DNA of 64,000 nt from Lamellibrachia columna. Lineage: Eukaryota > Annelida > Polychaeta > Sabellida > Siboglinidae. The stretch is from contig OY759261.1 of NCBI GenBank assembly GCA_963662155.1, positions 44,657,556 through 44,721,555 of the forward strand, in the 5' to 3' direction. A program made the position numbers and the translations under genes. Shown here piece by piece: positions 45,012-53,804 of this stretch; position 1 is the first letter of the stretch; every line of letters begins with the position of its first letter. The notes under the pieces are model-generated. The model saw only the letters and a program-made list of their open reading frames with translations, ran no database searches and was not told the origin of the DNA.

Positions 45012-45509
45012 CTACAAAGAGAATGCCTCGTCAAGTACTTCCAGCTCAGACGCGTTGTAGTTGATGTAGCTGTTGTTTATGCGTTTTTTAATGGTCGCCC
45101 TGACACGGACCCCCCTCAGCACCGACAGCGCAGCCGACCGTTCTTCGTCTGACGTCATAGCGACGTAGGCGTTAGCGCTAAAGCCAAGTACTTTCGCTGC
45201 CACTTCGTTAAATACACTGACCCAGGTTTCAGCGCCGATCCAATCTTGCAGGAGGACACGCAGGTTGTATCTGTACGTAGGAGATCTCTGCCATTTGTGA
45301 AATGGACAATAGTAGCCTTGATTATGCCTCTGGACACCTTTGGGACACTGCGAGCACGCTATATACACAACATATTTCTCCTGCGTTGCACAAGCGACTA
45401 TAGTTAACGGTCTTGCAAATTTGTAAGTTCCAGCACTTACCTCTGACTGCAATCGTGTCAGGTTCATCATCCTCTGTTCTTCTTCTGCGAACTGCTGTGC
45501 GGCGGCCAT
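45012..45509 (-). CDS. RPA70-C-like single-stranded DNA-binding protein
   Basis: 165 residues. CSQCPKGVQRHNQGYYCPFH forms a C-x2-C-x12-C-x2-H zinc ribbon, followed by a beta-rich stretch (TYRYNLRVLLQDWIGAETWV) and FNEVAAKVLGFSAN. That order matches the C-terminal OB-fold of replication protein A large subunit (zinc ribbon, then RYR..., then D..G..W...F.E.A...LG). It could coat single strands during protein-primed replication; this role is inference. It starts at ATG 45509, 77 bases after a TATA box, and ends at TAG 45012-45014. I do not know this gene from standard Polinton sets. Confidence 0.75.
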   Translation of the reverse strand: MAAAQQFAEEEQRMMNLTRLQSEVSAGTYKFARPLTIVACATQEKYVVYIACSQCPKGVQRHNQGYYCPFHKWQRSPTYRYNLRVLLQDWIGAETWVSVFNEVAAKVLGFSANAYVAMTSDEERSAALSVLRGVRVRATIKKRINNSYINYNASELEVLDEAFSL

Positions 45510-45585
45510 GGCTTGAGCGTATACGAGACAGGAGACAGTCGATCGATCGAGAGAGTTGGTTATGGCAGTTAGAGCTGCGAGTCAC

Positions 45586-45593
45586 TTTATATA
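45586..45593 (-). promoter_or_regulatory. TATA box for the RPA-like gene
   Basis: TATATAAA on the minus strand (TTTATATA on plus), 77 bases before ATG 45509, in GC-rich context; the gene appears to have its own promoter. Confidence 0.55.
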
Positions 45594-45656
45594 GCGGGGC
45601 CGCTTGCCTGGCGCGCCTTTCTTATCTCGCCAGCTGGGGCTCTGGTATGCGTTGCG

Positions 45657-46229
45657 CTATCGCCGCGCATTCCTATCGTCTGGGCGTTGTTGACGAGCGA
45701 GACTTCCCGTCGCCTGGTTTTTTCGAACGAACTCGCGACAATTCACTAGTATCTGACCCAACACGTTCTGTCCAGGCTGTCCAGTGTAGGTGAGCATGCT
45801 CCAGAATCCTTCCCTGCTTCTCACGCATTCCATTAACGGCGATGGATATGTGTCTAACAATCGTTTGCGTAGTGTCGTGTCGCGAAATTTAATCGCAACT
45901 AACGCGGTCATTACAGATCGTCTCTGTTTGTTCCATTGTGCACGTAAATGCTCCTTCTCACGAATGTTCTTGCTAAGGTATTTCGCCTGTAGTCCGGTTC
46001 GTGTGGCTAGCACCTTTTCCGCCGTCTCGACATCGCCGTAAAAGATGCATTTCCTGTACTGGTACGCAGCTTCAACGGTGTTAAAAACATGACCCCATGC
46101 ATCTATCCTACACGCGTAGAAGTTAGATAGGAAACTGTTTCCTCCTCTGAAGTATATAGGACGATTCATTCTGATTTTATGTTGTTCAAAATTACATGCG
46201 CTGTATTTAATACCGGTGATATTCAACAT
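45657..46229 (-). CDS. NADAR/YbiA-like N-glycosidase family protein
   Basis: 190 residues. It has family hallmarks in order: SFLSNFYACRI (about 32-42), VFNTVEAAYQYRKCIF with the conserved Glu-Ala-Ala-Tyr-Gln (about 49-64), ALVAIKFRD, LRKRLLDTYPSPLMEC, FWSMLTYTGQPGQNVLGQIL. NADAR/YbiA proteins cleave N-glycosidic bonds in riboflavin intermediates or act on ADP-ribose-type modifications, and occur in bacteria, large DNA viruses and phages. In a virus-like transposon a counter-defence or NAD-related role is possible but is inference. A start at the internal Met of MNRPIYFRGG is an alternative. Confidence 0.85.
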   Translation of the reverse strand: MLNITGIKYSACNFEQHKIRMNRPIYFRGGNSFLSNFYACRIDAWGHVFNTVEAAYQYRKCIFYGDVETAEKVLATRTGLQAKYLSKNIREKEHLRAQWNKQRRSVMTALVAIKFRDTTLRKRLLDTYPSPLMECVRSREGFWSMLTYTGQPGQNVLGQILVNCREFVRKNQATGSLARQQRPDDRNARR

Positions 46230-46672
46230 TTGCCTAGGACTCGTTGACTTGGTTTTTTACGCGTGATAGATGGGATTTCGGATTCAGCGTGGGTTAGTTG
46301 ACACTTCTGCGGCGGCCTTATCGCTGTGAGGGATTGCTTATTGTTTTACGTCGAATGTCTGGAATTCGATGCAACGATGGTCTAGGACTCGTTGACTTGG
46401 TTTTTTTACACGTGATAGATGGGATTTGGCTTTCAGCATCGATTCTCTGACACTTCTATGACAGACTTAACGAACATGTTTTTCTTTGTGAAGGATCGCT
46501 TATTGTTCTAGTGGGTTTGGGAGTTGTTTTATGGCATTCCAGTTTGATAAATTTTATTATTGTTCTCTAGCAGCTGTCTGGCGTTTTCTTTTCGCATAAC
46601 TTTCTGACTTTGACAGATTTGTTATTGTGTTATAGTGGCTTATGTCAGCTGTCTGCATTGTTTAGCGTTTAC
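46230..46672. repeat. Divergent intergenic region with a ~153-bp direct duplication
   Basis: CTAGGACTCGTTGACTTGG followed by a T-run and TGATAGATGGGATTT occurs at about 46234 and again at 46382. The two copies lie between the minus-strand NADAR gene and the plus-strand spliced gene, so duplicated promoter sequence is a reasonable guess. No ORF. Confidence 0.7.
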
Positions 46673-46680
46673 TATATAAG
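46673..46680 (+). promoter_or_regulatory. TATA box for the two-exon accessory gene
   Basis: TATATAAG lies 94 bases upstream of ATG 46767. Confidence 0.5.
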
Positions 46681-46766
46681 GCCGTTCTGAGACTAGGTAT
46701 ATCTTTATACACTTACCGTCGTTCTGTTGCTGTCGTTCTGTTGCTGTTGTTGCTTCTGACGTCACG

Positions 46767-46852
46767 ATGCTGTCTAGCGTTGCGCTGTTCACCGATCTGA
46801 TGGTGGTCTACGTTGAAGTCGGGGTCGCATTGACCCTGCTACTGCATCGATC
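46767..46852 (+). CDS. Two-exon accessory membrane protein, exon 1
   Basis: 28 codons and two bases. MLSSVALFTDLMVVYVEVGV, then ALTLLLH, is a signal peptide or membrane anchor. The exon ends at a consensus donor (ATC/GTAAGTAC) in phase 2; unspliced, it would stop two codons later. The intron of 502 bases ends in TTTTCAG at 47354, and the join keeps the frame of exon 2. Together 105 residues. Splicing in a Polinton gene suggests nuclear expression by host RNA polymerase II. Confidence 0.6.
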
Positions 46853-47354
46853 GTAAGTACATAATGTCTGTCGTTGTTTGCACGATTTGTAGCTAATACA
46901 TACTCCTATGCTTTTAAAAAGCATCTACATAACACGCAGTTTAACTTTAAGAGACATCTTTTATGCGACTGTGGCCTATTTCACAACGCCTGGTAGCCGG
47001 TTGCTAGAAGTCTACTCATAAACAACACACGCCTCTTGCTAGCCGACTGGTAGCCTAGCCATAAATAACACACGAGCCGAGCCGGGTCGTCGGGTCACTG
47101 ATATCGTCTGTGCGTGACCTACTTTCTACACGCCTGCTAGTCGCTTGCCACCGGCCTAGCAATAAAAACAATCAGGCCGACTTCCCTATCGAGTCGGGTC
47201 TAAAGTACGCCTTTCGGCGATCTCGGATTTTCCAATAGCTTATTAACACACGCATGTGTTATTTAAGAAACGTATATAGCATACTTTTAACAAAGTCTCG
47301 AATGTACCTTTAACAATGGCTCGATTTTCATGTGTCTTTCACTCTGGTTTTCAG

Positions 47355-47586
47355 CTTCCATAGACGACAGTGGCCAGCTGTGATGGAGGAACTGGGTCGC
47401 CATATACCACGCATAGACAATGATGACGACGATGATGATGGCTACGACACCCCTGTGGCTACGGAGAGTTGGGATGATGCATGTAATGATTATGCTTCCT
47501 TTCTTGAGCACACGTGCGCGTGTTTAGATGGAAATGTTGCTAGGCTGCAACGCCCAAGGCGAGCCACGACAACGGCCTACCAATGA
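47355..47586 (+). CDS. Two-exon accessory membrane protein, exon 2
   Basis: 76 codons and stop. It begins FHRRQWPAVMEELGRHIPRI, then an acidic patch (DNDDDDDDG) and a basic end (RLQRPRRATTTAYQ). The frame is open upstream to an ATG at 47332, so an unspliced 84-residue product is the alternative. No family recognised. The last ~95 bases are tandemly duplicated downstream. Confidence 0.6.
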
Positions 47587-47735
47587 TTATGCTTCCTTTC
47601 TTGAGCACAACAAAAATGTGGGCTGCCGTTATGACGGAACTTGGGATGTTTCGTCGACGTGCGGTGGTTGAGATGGAAATGTTGCTAGGCTGCAACGCCC
47701 AAGGCGAGCCACTACAACGGCCTACCAAACTCATA
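47587..47735. repeat. Partial tandem duplication of the accessory gene 3' end
   Basis: ATGATTATGCTTCCTTTCTT and GAAATGTTGCTAGGCTGCAA recur from exon 2, with a ~60-base extra segment between them. Ends in the same GCCTAC-CAA sequence. Confidence 0.75.
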
Positions 47736-48429
47736 GACAGACGCGGGAAGTCGCTGCCGCGCCTGAACTTCGATATTTTTAAATAAAGCGAAGAACGATG
47801 AACAATATTTATATGACTATTTTAATATGATTTGATATATGACCGCTTTAATATGATTTGATATATGGCTATTTTTAAATAATTATATTACTATTTTCTG
47901 ATGTATCGTTATTTTTAAATAATAATAAAATTTCTTTGTGACTTCATTCAATGAGGTGTGTCGATTTTGTCGGTTAACGACGCTAGTAAAAGAAATATGA
48001 CCACGTTTCACCCTGCTGCTACCACATACAATAACGAACGGATGAATAGGGTAACGCGGGTTACAACGAACCGGGTGATTGTAGGCTATAGAATGAGGAT
48101 AGGGTATCGCGGACGACAATGAGTCAGGGGTTAAATGCCTTGGGGTACAATTAAAATTATTTCGCTGGGGATTGAGGTCATCACGTTAGGGTAGCGGTCA
48201 CTCCGTTAGGGTCAGGGGTCACCACTGATGAGGTCAGGTCGGGATCATGTCAAAAGGTTGGGGTTACGATGGTTAGGGTTAGCTCCAGTCGCCAGGGGGC
48301 GCTCTAGGGGTATATAGGTCGTCGCCAGGGGGCGCTCACGATACCCAGAAGGCTCTGCGACCGGAAGTCACGTGACCCTCCCTACTGGTCCCCTCTTTGG
48401 CCTGGTCATTCCGACACTATAACTACTAG
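47736..48429. other. Non-coding; likely inner TIR remnant of the second Polinton
   Basis: The first part is AT-rich with repeated TAATATGATTTGATATATG. From about 48170 it has TTAGGG-type motifs, CGCCAGGGGGCGC twice (48290 and 48324) and GGAAGTCACGTGAC. These are the kinds of modules seen in the element's TIRs. At about 48429 it switches to the conserved Polinton protein of the right-hand set: the second junction. Confidence 0.6.
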
Positions 48430-49020
48430 CGGTACAACGCCTTGTCCGATAAACACGTCAAGGAACCGGTACGCGTGGTCTCGGTGAACGAGTCGATATC
48501 AGCAACAGCACCATCGGGGTCAGGAACGGGAGTGGATCGGGACCTGTGGTGGAGGGAACAGTAGGAGCTCCTAGTAGCGGAATAGAGGCCGACGTTGTGG
48601 ACACCGTTCCCAAGACCATGCAGGTCAAAGCCAGACGTTTGATGGAGCATCTCAAACGAGATATCGCGTGGACAGCACGTGGCGAACTTATCCACGAGGG
48701 TGTGCCGATTGTCGGAAGTAACGTAGTGGATCTCGTGAATGATATGTTGCGTAAGAGAAAGACCGATCCGATAGGATGGCAGCCATTCGCATGACAACTC
48801 CGTACCATCATCCTACCCATGGAGTTGATCTGTAATGCCTCCAGGAGAGCCTACATACGTCAGGCGACGACGACAGCCACTCCGTCTCGTCGAACTCGTG
48901 CTGGTGCGAGTAGTGCGCGGAGATCACTCAGTTGGACACCCCTCGCTCGTCGACGTAGTCGAATGGAGCATTCCATGCCCACTCCACCCTCAGAACGACG
49001 ACAACGACACAAGACTTTGA
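48430..49020 (+). pseudogene. Conserved Polinton protein, copy 2 (truncated and broken)
   Basis: It begins inside the gene (equivalent to RYNVLSDKHVKEPVRV of copy 1), so the first ~85 codons are absent. A frame change in the Ala/Gly linker near 48530 and a TGA after GWQPFA (about 48793) interrupt it; the tail runs on to about 49018. The conserved block (LMEHLKRDIAWTARGELIHE) is otherwise nearly unchanged. Confidence 0.88.
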
Positions 49021-49088
49021 CGTCATTGACTAGTTAGGAAGACTTTTAAGGCGGTGCGGTACCTGTCCATAGCACAGTGTTCGCTGCG

Positions 49089-49220
49089 TTGTCGAGCGAT
49101 CCACAGGACACGGACCGTTCCGTCGTAGTCGCGCTATTTTGCGGTGGACTTTACTTGATCGCCGACACTATCGCTCGATATCTCATACGAGACGTACTAT
49201 TTGAGATATGGTTTCACTAG
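49089..49220 (+). pseudogene. Small membrane protein B, copy 2 (start codon lost)
   Basis: Same frame and length as 36206-36343, with GGLYLI and IAR preserved, but the codon at the start position is TTG. Whether TTG could be used is unknown; I treat it as damaged. Confidence 0.65.
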
Positions 49221-49351
49221 ACTTTCAGTCGTTCGTCATCATTGTGGTCGTGGTAGTGTCTGTTCTGCTTTACGTTAAGACCCGTGATACACAGTCAACG
49301 TCATCACCACTGTCAACGCATCGGATATGTTTTAATGGCGTCGAGAAATAA
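49208..49351 (+). CDS. Small membrane protein A, copy 2
   Basis: 47 residues. The first ~23 (MVSLDFQSFVIIVVVVVSVL) match copy 1; after a one-base difference the tail is out of register and the frame runs 17 bases into the integrase gene. The membrane segment is therefore intact and the tail altered. Confidence 0.6.
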   Translation: MVSLDFQSFVIIVVVVVSVLLYVKTRDTQSTSSPLSTHRICFNGVEK

Positions 49352-50427
49352 ACGACTGAAGAGGGTCTACTTCGATTCAAAAAGGGTTTCAAGTTACGGA
49401 GGTGTCGACGCTTTGCGACGCATCACGCGCGTGCCGAGGAAAATCGTCGAAGAATGGTTGTCGGAACAGGACGCCTATACCCTACACAAACCGGCGAGAC
49501 GTCATTTCAGGAGACGACGCGTCGTCGTGGGAGGTCCACGTCAGCAGTGGCAGGCCGATCTCGTCGACCTGTCGAATTTGAAAATCGACAACGACGGTAT
49601 GACCTTTCTCCTCACGGTGATCGACGTCTGCACGAAAGTGGCTTGGTGCTTTCCACTGAAGAACAAATCCGCAACATCGTTGGTGACGGCGCTGAAAAGC
49701 ACGTTCACCGAAGGCTGGCTAAAGACGTTGCAGACAGATCAAGGACTCGAATTTCTGAATCGGTCCGTTCAGGCTCTGTTGAAGAAGTACGGCATCCACC
49801 ACTTCTCCACTCACAACGCGGAGTCGAAAGCGAGCATCGTCGAAAGATTCAACAGAACGTTCAAGACGCGTATGTGGCGATACTTCACGAAACACCAGAC
49901 GTGGCGATTCATCGACGTCCTTCAGGACTTTGTGCACTCGTACAACAACACCCACCACCGCAGCATCGGCATGACTCCGTCACAGGTGAATGCAAAGAAT
50001 CAAGAAGAGGTTTGGCAGCGTCTGTACGGTCACGACGGTAAGGGCGTGCCCAAGTTCCGTGTGTCGAATCGCGTGTGCATCAGTAAGTTCAAGAGACTGT
50101 TCGAAAAAGGCTACATGGCGAATTGGAGCGAATAGATGTTCACTGTTCGTGAATAGATGTTCACCGTTCGCTATAAACGAGGTTCACCCCTCCGATCCAC
50201 CCGTGTACCGATTGATCGACGATCTCGGCGAAGTGCTGGACGGCACCTTCTACGAACCAGAGCTGCAGAAGGTATCGGTACCCGTCGATAAAGTGTACGG
50301 CGTGGAATCGGTACTGCAGCGCCGCAAAGTGGGTAGACGAACGGAGGCTTTGGTGAAATGGTACGGCTACCCCTCCAAGTTCAACAGCTGGGTCGATGCC
50401 AAGGCTCTCGTTGGCTATAAAGTCTAG
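49335..50427 (+). pseudogene. INT: Retroviral-type integrase with chromodomain, copy 2 (broken)
   Basis: Starts at ATG 49335 (MASRNKRLKRVYFDSKRV). The catalytic residues lie in WQADLVDL, LQTDQGLEF and SIVERFNRTF, all present. A ~20-bp duplication (GAATAGATGTTCACCGTTCG type, 50130-50170) brings in-frame TAG stops after NWSE. The C-terminal part with the chromodomain (VESVLQRRKVGRRTEALVKW) continues in another frame to 50427. It would yield an integrase without its chromodomain. Confidence 0.9.
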
Positions 50428-50457
50428 CCGCGCGTCTGTCGTCACTTCATTCGGACG

Positions 50458-50763
50458 ATGACAGACGAGTCGATAACAGAGGACTTCACCACCGCCGCCG
50501 CCACCACCGCCGTCATAGAAGAAGAGGAAAGTACTGACGCACAGAGCGAGGAAGACAGCACTCCTTGGCATCTGTTCGGTACCGTGTGTCCTCGAGAGGA
50601 GATAGTGTTTCTGTGTCAGGTCGTCGTCTTGTACACGATCATCCTGATAAGCATTTACAACCTGACGACAGGTCACGAGAATTCTAATCTGTGGGCGGCC
50701 CTGTTCAGTAGTTCGTTGGGCTACCTGTTGCCCAATCCCACTTTGAGACGTCATGACGAATGA
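50458..50763 (+). CDS. Small conserved Polinton membrane protein, copy 2
   Basis: 101 residues, shorter than copy 1 because the acidic and serine runs are reduced. The core (FGTVCPREEIVFLCQVVVLY, then TIILISIYNLTTGHE) and tail (LGYLLPNPTLRR) are conserved. Its last 11 bases overlap the start of the minor capsid gene. Confidence 0.78.
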   Translation: MTDESITEDFTTAAATTAVIEEEESTDAQSEEDSTPWHLFGTVCPREEIVFLCQVVVLYTIILISIYNLTTGHENSNLWAALFSSSLGYLLPNPTLRRHDE

Positions 50764-51621
50764 TTTCTACCTGACGCTGCCTAGCAACGCTTCCATGAAG
50801 ATGTATCCCGACAATACGTTGGCTCATTACATCACGGACCTACCTCAACGTATCGATCTGACTGGCGAGTGGGAGTGTGGGTTGGCAGAGATACAGTACC
50901 CACATACTTGGTACAACATCGGAGTGGACGACATCTGGTTCTTCCTCAACGAGCACGAACATGTGGGTCAAACACCGAGTGCAAGGATAAGTGCTGGATA
51001 TTACAAAGGTCCTGTGACATTGATGAATCATGTCAACAAAGGACTGAGTCGAATGTGGACGGATAAGACACGGGCAAAATTGAGCTACAGTTCCATCACT
51101 CAAAAAATGACGTTGCACATGACACCAGGCACCGAGTTCACCATACCGTACCACAGCGCGCTGGTAAGAATGTTAGGATTCGAAACTTCGGTGGTCAGCA
51201 GTCCACCAGCAGCAGACAGGACACGCACGCACGTACACCCGAGACTAGGTGGAACGGACATCGGTCTCACGCCGTCGTCTAGCGTGGTTTTGCCACCCGA
51301 AGAAACTCCCGACGGTTCGTACACCTATCGTAAAGAGGCCGAAAACGCGGTGCACATGGATCAAGGGTTCGATACCATCTACGTCTATACAGACGTCGTG
51401 ACAGTCTCGCTCCTTTGTTGCGAGCCCTCTCGGTTAGCGGAAGTCACGGCGCCACGGTATCCGATCGATTCACTAACATTCACTACGTACCTGTGTTGTA
51501 CTCGCACTTCCACTCGATCGAGATGGATATAAGAAACGACACCGGACGACGCGTACCATTCGAATACGGTAGAGTGACGGTGACGCTTCATTTTCGAAGG
51601 CGTAGGACCGGACTGTTCTGA
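50753..51621 (+). pseudogene. PX: Minor capsid protein (penton, PX-type), one frameshift
   Basis: The first ~220 codons are open: DFYLTLPSNASMKMYPDNT, ITDLPQRIDLTGEWECGLAE, IQYPHTWYNI. These are the conserved start of Polinton penton-type single jelly-roll proteins. Near 51410 the frame changes and the conserved end (NIHYVPVLYSHFHSIEMDI, VTVTLHFRRRR) follows in the frame ending at 51621. One indel is enough to explain the break. It would form capsid vertices. It overlaps the gene before and is two bases from the next. Confidence 0.87.
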
Positions 51622-51623
51622 AG

Positions 51624-52055
51624 ATGAATTACAAAGACTATTACGCGTGTCAGGCGGGTGGTGCTCTACCCTACTTCGGTGGTGCTCCGTACCAACGGGG
51701 TCACGGACTAGGTAGTCTGTTCGGAGGTCTGCTGCGCAGCGCCATGCCACTCATCAAGAGAGGTGCAGTGGCTTTGGGAAAGGGAGCGTTGAAGACCGGC
51801 GTGCGCATCGCCGACGACGTCTTGTCTGGACAGAGCATAAAACGTGCTGCTAAACGCCGCGTCGCGGATAGCGGTAAGACTATGCTGCGTGATCTTTTGA
51901 TACCTGGCGTGCGACCTCGTAAACGTATAAAACACACGTCTGCAAAGAAAGGAGGCACTACAGCGACGAGACAGCGCAAGAGACAGATGTTCAAGAAACG
52001 TGAAGCCAACATATTCGACGACGACGACGACGACGACTATGACTTTCGTACATAG
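51624..52055 (+). CDS. Glycine-rich basic virion protein (pVI/pX-like)
   Basis: 143 residues. An N-terminal GGALPYFGGAPYQRGHGLGS, then LFGGLLRSAMPLIKRGAVAL and IADDVLSG, then a very basic region (RRVADSGKTMLRDLLIP, RKRQMFKKREANIF) and an acidic end. Such GLGSLFGG..R...P..K proteins lie between penton and major capsid genes in Polintons and resemble adenovirus core or pVI-type proteins. It probably sits inside the virion and may touch membrane or DNA (inference). Intact. Its end overlaps the major capsid start by 17 bases. Confidence 0.8.
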   Translation: MNYKDYYACQAGGALPYFGGAPYQRGHGLGSLFGGLLRSAMPLIKRGAVALGKGALKTGVRIADDVLSGQSIKRAAKRRVADSGKTMLRDLLIPGVRPRKRIKHTSAKKGGTTATRQRKRQMFKKREANIFDDDDDDDYDFRT

Positions 52056-53332
52056 ACAGTCGTGCGATGGGGTCAAGAGCGAACTGGATCTCTTTACCGT
52101 ACCCCCGACTCAGAACAGCATCGTCGACAGTCGCATAGTAGAACATCAGCCCATGGCTTCTCTGGACTCGGGTGGACCGATAGAATTCCTGATACCCGGA
52201 TTGGGAGACGATTACCTAGATCTCGCCAACACGATGCTACACGTGCAGGTGAAGGTGACGCGAGCCGACGGGGACGATCTCCTCTTCGCCCTTCCCGTGG
52301 GACCAGTGAATAACTGGCTGCATTCGCTGTTCAGTCAAGTCGACGTCTACCTGAACGGTACGCTCGTGACCCCTTCGACCAACACGTACGCGTATCGTGC
52401 CTACATAGAGACGCTGCTGAGTTACGGCACCGATGCCAAGGACACGCAGCTAACGGGTCAACTGTGGCACAAGGACACGGCCACTCGCATGGATGCCGTC
52501 GAGATAGACGACGGACCGGCGGCTAACGCAGGGTTCGTGGCTCGACGAGCGAACATCCTATGGAGTCGGGTCGTCGACATGATGGGTCGTCTACACGTGG
52601 ATCTGTTTCTGCAAGATAAATTCCTGATAAACGGCGTCGATGTCAAGATACGTCTGGTGCGCAGTAAGCCTGCGTTTGCACTTATGGCTGGCGGAGTCAA
52701 CCCCGATTACAAGGTCACCATCGTCAATGCCACCTTGTTCGCAAAGAAGGTCACTCTGAATCCGACCGTGCAGATGGCTCACATCAAGGCTCTCGAGAAG
52801 AGCACGGTCAAGTATCCGATGCGATCCGTCGATTGTAAGGTGTACTCCATTCCCACGGGCGCTCGGTCGCACACGCACGAGAACCTGTTCCTCGGCATCC
52901 TGCCGAAACGTCTGGTGCTGTGCTGCATCGATAACGATGCGTACAACGGTGCGTACGACAAGAATCCGTAACTTCCTCGCAGTGTACGTGGACGGACGAC
53001 AGATACCCTCCAAACCTTTCCAGCCCAATTTCGAAGACGACCTCTTCGTCAGGAGCTACACGAGTCTGTTCACCTCGACCGGCAAGATTTGGCAGGACGA
53101 GGGGAACGGTCTGACTCGCAGCGACTTCCGGCACGGCTACACCTTCTTCGGTTTTGACCTGACCCCTGATCAGTGCGATGGTCCCTGCTTCCATCTGGTA
53201 CAAAAGGGTAACCTGCGCATAGAACTGCATATCCGTAACGCCCTGCCGACCACCGTGAACGTCGTCGCCTACGCCGAATTCGAGTCCGTGCTGGAAATCG
53301 ACAAGAACCGCAACGTCATCTACGACTACTGA
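52039..53332 (+). pseudogene. PY: Major capsid protein (double jelly-roll, PY-type), one frameshift
   Basis: The start chosen is ATG 52039 (MTFVHRQSCDGVKSELDLF); an upstream Met at 52000 lies within the previous gene. Conserved blocks: LDLFTVPPTQNSIVDS, PIEFLIPGLGDDYLDLANT, VNNWLHSLFSQVDVYLNG, YAYRAYIETLLSYG. These are the hallmark of Polinton/adintovirus major capsid proteins. After about 309 codons a single indel near 52965 shifts the frame; the rest (FLAVYVDGRQIPSKPFQPNF to YDY, 53332) is intact. Total ~430 residues, normal for the family. The protease follows at once. Confidence 0.93.
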
Positions 53333-53333
53333 G

Positions 53334-53783
53334 ATGGACACTCTGCAGATCGACAGACTACTGGCGATGGACCCGCGCACCAGACCGATATTTCGCGGTG
53401 TCGTACCCAAAGACGGACTGTCTACGACGACGACGGACGGCGTCCTGCCTGCGGCCTTCGTGTGCAACACCGACGACGGTGACGAACCGGGCGAACATTG
53501 GATAGCGCTGTACCTAGACGCCGACGGACGCGGCGATTACTTCTGCTCGTACGGTCTACCGCCACGACACGCTGCGTTCCGCACCTTCATGAACGAACAT
53601 TGTTCCGAGTGGACTCATAATAGCAAGAGACTTCAGAGTCCTCTTTCTAACGTTTGTGGACAATATTGCATAGCTTATGTATTGTTTCGTTGTAACGGTT
53701 CTCCGAAGAGAACTTTTATCAACTTGTTCGGCACCGATTTAGTAGCTAACGATTGCCGTGTGCTTGATTGGGTTAAACAGTAG
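53334..53783 (+). CDS. PRO: Adenovirus-type maturation cysteine protease
   Basis: 149 residues. The His is in GEHWIALYLD (about residue 56) and the nucleophile Cys in SNVCGQYCIAYVLF (about residues 106-119), the adenain-like (C5/Ulp1-fold) layout seen in all Polintons, where the enzyme trims capsid proteins. An Asp in LYLDADGRGDYF may complete the triad. The ATG is one base after the capsid stop. Slightly short compared with adenain (~200). A polyadenylation signal follows at 54259. Confidence 0.9.
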   Translation: MDTLQIDRLLAMDPRTRPIFRGVVPKDGLSTTTTDGVLPAAFVCNTDDGDEPGEHWIALYLDADGRGDYFCSYGLPPRHAAFRTFMNEHCSEWTHNSKRLQSPLSNVCGQYCIAYVLFRCNGSPKRTFINLFGTDLVANDCRVLDWVKQ

Positions 53784-53804
53784 ACTGTACTATCGCACAT
53801 CAAT

